38,726 nt of DNA from Actinomycetota bacterium (GTDB lineage Bacteria; Actinomycetota; Acidimicrobiia; IMCC26256; PALSA-610), in assembly GCA_005779395.1 (NCBI GenBank), contig SXJP01000001.1, positions 1 through 38,726 of the forward strand. Reading direction: 5' to 3'. The notes under the pieces were generated by a model. That model had not been told where the DNA came from. It made no database searches and saw only the letters and a program-made list of their open reading frames with translations. Position numbers and translations under genes: made by a program. Below, in pieces: positions 32,045 to 38,726 of the stretch (positions are counted from its first letter, which is position 1; every line of letters starts with the position of its first letter).

Positions 32045-33754
32045 ATGACACGTGTGCTCATCGACGAACGCGCACCTCGGTCGTGTTGTGTGCGCATAGC
32101 TAACTGGGAGATCTTGAGCACATGGTGGGAACGACCAGAATTACAAACAAAGCCATTCGCTATCTGTGAGCGTGTTGGTTCACGAGTTGTTGTTAGAGCG
32201 GCATCGCCGTTAGCGCTCTCCGATGGCGTTGTTGTCGGCATGCGCAAACGAGAAGCCGAGGCGCGTTGCAGCGGCATCGAGATACTCGATTCTGACCCAA
32301 CAATTATTGCTAGAGATTTCGAGAAGATGGCTCGCGCTGTAGAGGCACTTACGCCGCGTCTAGAACTAGAAGAGCCAGGCAAGCTCAGCTTTCCGACTCT
32401 CGGGCCAGCGCGTTACTTCGGTGGCGATGTTGCACTCGCGACGCGTGTACACGAAGCGCTTACACCGCTTCTCGGTGAACACTTAAGTTGGGCAAGGGTT
32501 GGCGTAGCCGACGGGCGCTATGTGGCAGGCCTCGCTGCTCGCGAGTCGCGCAACAACGAGAACAGAATCTTTATTGTGCCGCCGGGTGATTCCGCAACGT
32601 TCTTAGCCTCATTTCCTGTTGCTGCTCTAGGCGACCTTCCGCTAGCCGAGTTGCTGATCCGTCTTGGTATTAGGACCCTCGGCGATTTCGCAAACTTGCC
32701 AGCACCCGATGTGCTCGCCCGCTTTGGTCGAGATGGTCTCCGTCGCCACGAGATGGCTAAAGGATTCGATTATTTACCAGCAGATCTATCTGTGCCACCA
32801 CTAGATCTTGTTGAGTGTTCAGAACTTGATCCACCTGTGACGCGGGTAGACGTCGCAGCATTTACTGCTAAAGCGATGGCCGATCGTTTGTTGTCTCGGC
32901 TTGGAGAACTTGGTCTTGGATGCACCCGCGTTCGAGTCGAAGCAGAAACAGAACACGGCGAGCAGCTTTGCCGAGTCTGGCGGCACGAAGGAGCGCTCAC
33001 ATCGGCGGCGTTAGCAGAACGGGTCCGCTGGCAACTCGACGGTTGGTTGGCCGCAAACTCACCATCAGCAAACATAAATATTCACGACGAGCGCGCTTTG
33101 CAGGACCTATCTGTGTTGGCCGAATGTGGTCTCACAGGCACCGACACGACTACCGGTGCTTTGGTGTTGCTCCGGTTGGTGCCAGAAGAAGTAGTTCCAG
33201 GTAGTGGGCGCCAGCTTGGTTTCTGGGGTGGCGATGCAGCAGCCGACGAGCGTGTCGATCGCGTACTTGGTCGGCTACAGGGAATGCTCGGCCTCGACTC
33301 TGTCGGCACATTTGTTTTGCAAGGCGGGCGCACTCCGTTAGAGCGAGTCACATTCTTGCCGTGGGGCGAGGCTCGTGAACCACAACGAGTTACGCAATCA
33401 AACGACACGACCGTGGTCTGGCCTGGCCAGGTTCCATCGCCTGCCCCCACGCGAGTGTTCGACCCGCCAAGACAAGCAGAACTTCTCGATCATGTGGGGG
33501 CATCGCTCAGAGTGAGCGGTCGAGGCGAGATCAATGCAGAACCGAGTGCGTTGCATGCCAAAGAGTTGCCAGACGGTGGGGGCCAAGTAACTAATTGGTG
33601 TGGCCCATGGCTTCACGATGTGCGCTGGTGGGATCGCCGTTCAGCGCGTCGGCGTGCGTTGTTTCAGATAGTTATCAAAAACGCTGCAGATGGCGATGTT
33701 GCGTGCCTGGTCTCGATCGAGCGGGGCCGCGCCAAACTCGACGCCATCTATTAA
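32045..33754 (+). CDS. imuB: ImuB, catalytically inactive Y-family polymerase-like protein
   Basis: A 569-residue adaptor of the translesion complex. The Y-family fold is clear, but the first catalytic motif, normally D-x-D-x-F-F, is CVRIANWEI, and the S-x-D-E site is also absent, as in known ImuB. The helix-hairpin-helix thumb is LGIRTLGDFANLPAPDVLARFG. QLGFWGGD (about residue 390) is the beta-clamp binding motif that tethers the complex to replication. The C-terminal tail ends FQIV-type with GRAKLDAIY. It docks DnaE2 and ImuA' at stalled forks. The start at 32045 is set by the frame; an earlier ATG at 32022 is out of frame. dnaE2 starts three bases after its stop. Confidence 0.92.
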   Translation: MTRVLIDERAPRSCCVRIANWEILSTWWERPELQTKPFAICERVGSRVVVRAASPLALSDGVVVGMRKREAEARCSGIEILDSDPTIIARDFEKMARAVEALTPRLELEEPGKLSFPTLGPARYFGGDVALATRVHEALTPLLGEHLSWARVGVADGRYVAGLAARESRNNENRIFIVPPGDSATFLASFPVAALGDLPLAELLIRLGIRTLGDFANLPAPDVLARFGRDGLRRHEMAKGFDYLPADLSVPPLDLVECSELDPPVTRVDVAAFTAKAMADRLLSRLGELGLGCTRVRVEAETEHGEQLCRVWRHEGALTSAALAERVRWQLDGWLAANSPSANINIHDERALQDLSVLAECGLTGTDTTTGALVLLRLVPEEVVPGSGRQLGFWGGDAAADERVDRVLGRLQGMLGLDSVGTFVLQGGRTPLERVTFLPWGEAREPQRVTQSNDTTVVWPGQVPSPAPTRVFDPPRQAELLDHVGASLRVSGRGEINAEPSALHAKELPDGGGQVTNWCGPWLHDVRWWDRRSARRRALFQIVIKNAADGDVACLVSIERGRAKLDAIY

Positions 33755-33757
33755 GCG

Positions 33758-36700
33758 ATGAGTGTCATGTCGTACGCGGAGTTGCATTGTCATTCAAATT
33801 TTTCGTTCCTCGATGGAGCGAGCCACGCAGAAGAACTTTGTGAAGAAGCATCACGACTTGGTCTTGCTGGGCTTGCTCTTACGGACCGCGATGGTTTTTA
33901 TGGCTCGGTACGTTTCGCAGAAGCAGCACGGCCATTGGGCTTGCCGACCGTGTTCGGCGCAGAGCTAACTATTAGTGCCGCTAACGGATCAAGGAATCGT
34001 CTTGTTGTGCTTGGCGAAGGTCCAGTTGGTTACTCGCGTTTGGCAAGGGCAATTAGTGAGGCTCAGCTACGCGGAGCTAAGAGCGCCCCAGAACTCAACC
34101 TCGACCAACTCGGGGCTGCCGCTGTTGCCGGAGTGCACCTCACTAATGGCGTAACGAGCGAGCGTAACGATTCATGGTTTGTGCTCACCGGAGCCAATGG
34201 GGGAGCAGTGCCGTCGGCGTTGGTTGCCGATGGCCCTGCTGCTGCGAGTTACGAACTCATGGCGCTTACAGAACGCTTCGGTAGAGATCGTGTGCTCGTT
34301 GAGTTATGGGATCACGGAGACCCAATAGATAGGCACCGTAACGATGCGCTCGCGCTAATTGCAGCCAAAGCTGGTGTCGAGGTGATTGCTACCAACAATG
34401 TGTTCTACGCAACTAGCGCACAAAGACCGTTAGCTACAGCTCTTGCAGCGATTCGTTTGCGAGGCAGCCTCGATGAGATCGACGGCTACTTGCCGGCCTC
34501 TCCTCTTATGCATCTACGTCACCCAGCAGAACAGTCCCGAAGGTTTGCTCGCTGGCCTGGCGCAGTCGAACGCACGGTAGAGATAGCTACTGCATGCACT
34601 TTTGATCTCAAACTTGCGGCACCGAATCTTCCTGACTATCCGGTGCCAGATGGCCATACACCGATGTCGTGGCTGCGTGAACTTGTGCGGAGAGGCGCTG
34701 CAATCATGTATCCACCTCAGCACTCTCACTATGAACAATCGCAAAGTCAGATCACCCACGAACTCGGGGTAATAGACGATCTTGGTTTCGCTGGCTATTT
34801 CTTGTTACTGCACGACATCGTTGGCTTCTGTCGCACTAATGACATTTTCTGTCAGGGGCGTGGCAGTAGTGCTAACAGCGCAGTCTGTTATGCGCTCGGG
34901 GTAACCAAAGCAGATTCTGTTGCGCTCGGATTGTTGTTCGAGCGGTTCTTATCGCCAGAGCGTGACGGCCCGCCAGACATAGACCTCGACATAGAACACC
35001 AACGTCGCGAAGAAGTGATCCAGTATGTCTACGGCCGTTACGGCCGTGACCGTGCAGCGCAAGTCGCCAACGTCATCACCTACCGTCCGCGCTCGGCGTT
35101 GCGTGAGATGGCCAAGGTCGTCGGGGTCGCGTCTGGTCAGGCCGATGCGCTCGGCAAGTGGGTCGATCGTTGGAGCAGTGGCCCCGAGGCTTTCGCCGAA
35201 CTTGTCGAGGCATCAGCAGAACGCAACCCTGCAGAACACGATTTGGCTGCAACAATTCATCGCGGTGACCCTGCTATGCGTCGGGTTACTGCTCGTCGCG
35301 ATCGCGTGTTCATCGGAACTCCTCGCGGCGATCAAGCCATTGCTGAGCGACCAGCGTTCGAATCGACTCGCCCTCCGGCTATCCCTGCACTAGCTCTTGA
35401 GTTAGCCGGCCAAGTACTCGATTTTCCTCGCCATTTAGGTATCCACTCCGGTGGCATGGTCATGGCCGACCGCCCGCTCATCGAGTTCTGTCCTGTCGAG
35501 TGGGCGCGCATGGAAGGCCGGTCTGTATTGCAATGGGACAAAGACGACTGTGCTGCTGCAGGGCTCGTGAAGTTCGATCTGCTTGGTCTTGGAATGCTCA
35601 CGATGTTGCACATCGCTGTCGACATGATTCGCGACACAGAAGGTATCGAAATCGATCTCGCCACAATTCCACAAGAACCCGAGGTCTATGACCTGTTGTG
35701 TGCTGCCGACACCGTTGGGGTATTTCAGGTCGAGAGCCGAGCACAGATGGCAACGCTGCCACGCTTACGGCCCCGCTGTTTTTATGACCTTGTTATCGAG
35801 GTAGCGCTCATCCGTCCTGGCCCTATCCAAGGTGGGTCTGTGCATCCGTATCTGCGTCGACGTAATGGCGAGGAGCCAGTCACGTATCCGCATCCGCTTC
35901 TAGAAAAGTGTCTAGAAAAAACTCTTGGGGTGCCGCTATTTCAAGAACAACTAATGCAGATGGCAATAGATGTAGCTGGGTTCTCGCCATCTGAGTCAGA
36001 TCAGTTGCGTCAGGCGATGAGTTCTAAACGATCTGCACAACGCATGGCACGATTGCGCGAGCGACTAATGGCTGGCATGGCAGAGCGTGGCGTCACCCCA
36101 GACGTTGCAGACGAGATAGCCAAGAAACTCGAAGCATTCGCGAACTTCGGATTCCCCGAAAGTCATTCTGTGAGCTTTGCTTACCTTGTCTATTCAAGTA
36201 GTTGGATCAAGTATCACTATCCAGCAGCATTTGCTGCTTCTTTGCTTAACGCTCAACCGATGGGTTTTTATTCACCGCACTCCATCATCCGCGATGCGAG
36301 AAGGCACGGGGTAGCGGTGTTGGGTCCAGATGTGAATGCATCGCGCCGTGCCGCCACGCTTGTGCCACGCCCACTGCATTTGCCTCCTGTGGAATATCCG
36401 GCCAGAGGGTTTCATGGTGTGGCATCCATTCATGCCATCAGGCTTGGGCTTGGTTCTGTGCGTGGTCTCCACGACGGTTTCTGCGATCTTGTAGAGGACG
36501 AGTCAGCTATGCGACCTTTTGCGACCATAGAAGATTTTGTGCGCAGAACCGCAGCCACGACAGATGCACTCGAGGCACTTGCTGGTGCTGGTGCGTTCGA
36601 AGAATGTTTCGGGCAATCTCGGCGCGGCTCTTTATGGGCCGCTGGGGCATTACGCGATGCTCGACCATCAGTTAGTCGCGACGGGACTATCAAAGAGACA

Positions 36701-37165
36701 TTGCCTGGCCTGCTCACAGGCATTACTGCGCCAACATTGCCTGGCATGACAGAGCCAGAAGAAGTTGCTTCGGACCTCTGGTCTATGGGACTCACCGTAG
36801 GGAAACATCCAACAGAGTTCGTTCGTCTCGATCTAGATAGCAAAGGCGTTGTGACAGCAGATCGCTTGCGGGACCTGCCTGATCGGACGGTTGTCGAGGT
36901 CGCTGGGATCGTTACGCACCGCCAGCAACCAGAGACAGCTAAAGGAACTGTGTTCATAAACCTCGAAGACGAAACTGGCCTTATTAACGTCATATGTAGC
37001 AAGGGAGTGTGGAAGCGTTTTCGCACCATTGCTAGGGGTGCATCTGCATTACGAGTGCGGGGCGTGCTCGAACGACACCAGGGCGTAACCAATTTGGTTG
37101 CTAGCCACATCGCCCGGCTGGAAATCAATCTTGCTGGAGCATCTAAGTCGCGCGACTTCCGGTAG
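33758..37165 (+). CDS. dnaE2: Error-prone DNA polymerase III alpha subunit DnaE2
   Basis: A 1,135-residue C-family polymerase. The PHP domain opens with AELHCHSNFSFLDGAS (7-22). The palm carries GRGSSANSAVCYALG and PDIDLD (about 405-411), holding catalytic aspartates. A helix-hairpin-helix region and an OB fold follow (VVEVAGIVTHRQQPETAKGT, then NVICSKGVWKRF). Length fits DnaE2 rather than DnaE1, and the C-terminal tau-binding domain of DnaE1 is missing. It performs damage-induced mutagenic synthesis together with ImuB. ATG 33758 lies three bases after imuB, so the genes are coupled; the upstream LexA box regulates them all. Confidence 0.96.
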   Translation: MSVMSYAELHCHSNFSFLDGASHAEELCEEASRLGLAGLALTDRDGFYGSVRFAEAARPLGLPTVFGAELTISAANGSRNRLVVLGEGPVGYSRLARAISEAQLRGAKSAPELNLDQLGAAAVAGVHLTNGVTSERNDSWFVLTGANGGAVPSALVADGPAAASYELMALTERFGRDRVLVELWDHGDPIDRHRNDALALIAAKAGVEVIATNNVFYATSAQRPLATALAAIRLRGSLDEIDGYLPASPLMHLRHPAEQSRRFARWPGAVERTVEIATACTFDLKLAAPNLPDYPVPDGHTPMSWLRELVRRGAAIMYPPQHSHYEQSQSQITHELGVIDDLGFAGYFLLLHDIVGFCRTNDIFCQGRGSSANSAVCYALGVTKADSVALGLLFERFLSPERDGPPDIDLDIEHQRREEVIQYVYGRYGRDRAAQVANVITYRPRSALREMAKVVGVASGQADALGKWVDRWSSGPEAFAELVEASAERNPAEHDLAATIHRGDPAMRRVTARRDRVFIGTPRGDQAIAERPAFESTRPPAIPALALELAGQVLDFPRHLGIHSGGMVMADRPLIEFCPVEWARMEGRSVLQWDKDDCAAAGLVKFDLLGLGMLTMLHIAVDMIRDTEGIEIDLATIPQEPEVYDLLCAADTVGVFQVESRAQMATLPRLRPRCFYDLVIEVALIRPGPIQGGSVHPYLRRRNGEEPVTYPHPLLEKCLEKTLGVPLFQEQLMQMAIDVAGFSPSESDQLRQAMSSKRSAQRMARLRERLMAGMAERGVTPDVADEIAKKLEAFANFGFPESHSVSFAYLVYSSSWIKYHYPAAFAASLLNAQPMGFYSPHSIIRDARRHGVAVLGPDVNASRRAATLVPRPLHLPPVEYPARGFHGVASIHAIRLGLGSVRGLHDGFCDLVEDESAMRPFATIEDFVRRTAATTDALEALAGAGAFEECFGQSRRGSLWAAGALRDARPSVSRDGTIKETLPGLLTGITAPTLPGMTEPEEVASDLWSMGLTVGKHPTEFVRLDLDSKGVVTADRLRDLPDRTVVEVAGIVTHRQQPETAKGTVFINLEDETGLINVICSKGVWKRFRTIARGASALRVRGVLERHQGVTNLVASHIARLEINLAGASKSRDFR

Positions 37166-37281
37166 CGGAGCGCCTAAATAGTTATGAGGCAGAGCTTTCA
37201 ATACCTTCTTCGGTAATCTCCCAGTACAGAACTTCGAGCAGTTAGGTATTCAAAAATGAAGTCTGAGCCTCCGAGTCCGAC
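37166..37281. other. Leader between dnaE2 and the MgtE-domain gene
   Basis: A 116-base A+T-richer spacer. It contains a possible hairpin around ATACCTTCTTCGGTA and no RNA family I recognise. It is too short for a typical M-box, and no strong -10 or -35 is evident. Confidence 0.35.
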
Positions 37282-38520
37282 ATGCGCCTCCTTCGCCGAA
37301 TCCTCGCGCGCTTTGGTGCACTTGTCCGCGCAGACATCGCAGGTGTCCGCGCCGGCTTCGTCGCGCTCTTAGTTTCTGCAGCAACCGGCCTAATCGCAGG
37401 CATCACACTCGGCAAGATCGACACAACTCTCGCTGAACTTCCCGGTCTACTAATTCTCGTTCCTGCTGCTGTTGGAATGCGCGGCAATGTGTTCGGCGCA
37501 CTCGGAAGCAGATTGGGAACCGTCGCTCACACCGGAACGTTCCGTTTGAGTCGCCGCCTAGATACCGACGTCGGCCAAAACCTCGCAAGCGCGGTTCTCC
37601 TGTGCCTGTCGTTGTCGTGGATACTCGCAATTGCGGCGAAAGCAATAGCCGCGGCGACCGGCCACGGCTCAATTTCCGTAGCTGAATATGTAGTTATTTC
37701 GGTAGTCGGTGGCTTGATCCCAATTGTTGTGGTGATGGCGATAACGGTTGTCGTAACGACAGTCGGCGTGCGCAGAGGATGGGACGTCGACAACGTCGCA
37801 GCGCCGGTCGTAACTGCCGCAGCTGACTCGATCACACTGCCGAGCTTGTGGCTTGCAACAAATCTTGTGTCTGGCAACGGACTCAGCACACCTGTTGTGG
37901 CAACGGGATGCACGGTCATCGCTCTGCTGAGTTTGTTCGCTGGCCTGCGCTCGTCTGGCTTGCCGCTGTTACAGAGCATCGTGCGAGAATCGGTTCCAGT
38001 TCTTGTTGTATCCGGCATCATCAGCATGTTCGCTGGCCTAACAATTCAGGGACGATTCGCGACACTGTCGCGGTATCAAGTCTTGTTCGTCTTGATCCCG
38101 CCATTGCTTTCGTTGTCAGGGTCGCTTGCCGGCATCCTTTCTTCTCGCATCGCCACGAAATTGCACCTAGGTCTTCTAGATCCGAACAGGTTCAGCTTGG
38201 GCGCGATCGCAGAAGATCTCGTGCTCGTGTATCTGTTATCGACTGCGATCTTCATCGTGCTCGGACTCGGGGCCGCAACGGTCGCAACGTTGCTAGGCCT
38301 CACGGCTCCATCGACAATGTCTGTACTGGCTGCTTCAATGCTCGCTGGCCTAATAGCGACGACGCTTACGAACATTGTCGGCTATAGCGCAGCACTCGTC
38401 ACCTACCGCCTCGAACTTGATCCAGACAACTTTGGTATCCCGATTACGGCAGCAAGTTCCGACCTACTTGGCGCCATTGCACTGATGCTTTCACTAGTCA
38501 CTCTCGGCCTCACTGGCTGA
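37282..38520 (+). CDS. Tandem MgtE-domain (SLC41-like) divalent cation transporter
   Basis: A 412-residue protein with about ten helices, made of two MgtE membrane units. The first has LPGLLILVPAAVGMRGNVFGALGSRLGT (residues ~52-80) and the second IPPLLSLSGSLAGILSSRIATKLHLG (~272-298). In ordinary MgtE one such unit occurs per chain and works as a dimer, preceded by N and CBS gating domains; these are missing here. The architecture is that of eukaryotic SLC41 and some archaeal transporters and implies a pseudo-dimer. Mg2+ is the likely ion. ATG 37282 precedes a basic amphipathic stretch and the first helix. The next gene starts 21 bases on and looks like its cytoplasmic regulator. Confidence 0.88.
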   Translation: MRLLRRILARFGALVRADIAGVRAGFVALLVSAATGLIAGITLGKIDTTLAELPGLLILVPAAVGMRGNVFGALGSRLGTVAHTGTFRLSRRLDTDVGQNLASAVLLCLSLSWILAIAAKAIAAATGHGSISVAEYVVISVVGGLIPIVVVMAITVVVTTVGVRRGWDVDNVAAPVVTAAADSITLPSLWLATNLVSGNGLSTPVVATGCTVIALLSLFAGLRSSGLPLLQSIVRESVPVLVVSGIISMFAGLTIQGRFATLSRYQVLFVLIPPLLSLSGSLAGILSSRIATKLHLGLLDPNRFSLGAIAEDLVLVYLLSTAIFIVLGLGAATVATLLGLTAPSTMSVLAASMLAGLIATTLTNIVGYSAALVTYRLELDPDNFGIPITAASSDLLGAIALMLSLVTLGLTG

Positions 38521-38541
38521 CCGACCTACGCTGGAGTCCTG

Positions 38542-38726
38542 ATGGACGAACGACCCCGAAATTTAAAGGCCATGCTCTCAGAAGCGAAAGACACCTCTGA
38601 GCTCATGGTCGATCTCGGTTATGCCGCGCTGTACTTCGGCGATGACGACATGGCCGACGAGGTAGCAGACCTCGAAGGCAAGCTCAACGAGCTTGTGCAC
38701 GAGATGCGCATCGTTTGCATAATGGC
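38542..38726 (+). CDS. PhoU/TrkA-C-like regulatory protein, N-terminal part (cut by window end)
   Basis: The first 61 residues only. The helical sequence (LKAMLSEAKDTSELMVDLGYAALYFGDDDMADEV, then LEGKLNELVHEM) matches the PhoU-like N-terminal domain that precedes a TrkA-C domain in small proteins found next to SLC41/MgtE-type genes. These bind the cytoplasmic face of the transporter and a ligand. GGAG (38533-38536) precedes ATG 38542. The rest lies outside the window. Confidence 0.8.
   Translation, partial: MDERPRNLKAMLSEAKDTSELMVDLGYAALYFGDDDMADEVADLEGKLNELVHEMRIVCIM

Noticed and set aside
37166..37281. Mg2+-sensing M-box riboswitch before the transporter
   Set aside because: The spacer is only 116 bases and I see none of the conserved M-box segments.

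Overview
The window reads as a chromosomal segment of an actinobacterium, most probably of the class Acidimicrobiia. The grounds are: an F420 biosynthesis gene (cofC/fbiD type) with two luciferase-like (LLM) oxidoreductases, an actinobacterial LexA/SOS box in front of an imuA'-imuB-dnaE2 mutagenesis cassette, a lysine/alanine-rich HU-tail protein, and moderate G+C (roughly mid-50s %). This assignment is inference; no rRNA or other taxonomic marker is present. The first ~110 bases are an exception: about 74% G+C by hand count, encoding on the minus strand a fragment of an MlaF/Mce-type ABC ATPase that abuts a headless leuB. That join looks like a chimeric contig end.

Layout. 1-2930: leuB (3' part), ilvE and cimA, a branched-chain amino-acid operon pointing to isoleucine made through citramalate. 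2990-5505: a small unknown gene, a lipoprotein alpha/beta-hydrolase and an LLM oxidoreductase. 5506-9438: an islet bracketed by a perfect 51-bp direct repeat. It carries a sialidase/lectin-like gene with two in-frame ochre stops and a GT-C glycosyltransferase with a one-base frameshift. 9439-14202: a second LLM oxidoreductase, a HAD hydrolase, a GNAT acetyltransferase and a two-subunit B12-dependent acyl-CoA mutase. 14216-16616: gltX, a DUF218 membrane protein whose reading frame runs through tRNA-Gln(CTG), then tRNA-Glu(CTC) and a terminator. 16825-17529: a sugar-type methyltransferase cut by a TGA. 17947-18503: HU followed by a separate Lys/Ala/Pro repeat protein. 18567-22129: PIG-L deacetylase, cofC, gpsA and an unknown 393-residue protein.

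22340-26609 is the most striking part: an Amt ammonium transporter followed by an 863-residue protein that joins a CPA2-type cation/proton antiporter (residues 1 to about 380) to the regulatory half of GlnD, with a degenerate HD region and two C-terminal ACT domains. It lacks the nucleotidyltransferase domain. The place where actinobacteria commonly carry glnK-glnD is thus occupied by what looks like an antiporter with a built-in nitrogen/amino-acid sensor.

26599-30839 holds a Tat-exported phospholipase C/acid phosphatase-like protein, a Rieske protein, a GYD-domain protein, a small basic protein, rnhB and an AI-2E-family permease. 30945-37165 is an unknown gene, then the LexA-box-controlled imuA'-imuB-dnaE2 translesion cassette. 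37282-38726 is a tandem-MgtE-domain cation transporter and the start of a PhoU/TrkA-C-like partner, cut by the window end.

A recurring theme is decay of surface-polysaccharide-type genes (sialidase, glycosyltransferase, methyltransferase) by single base changes, while housekeeping genes beside them are intact.
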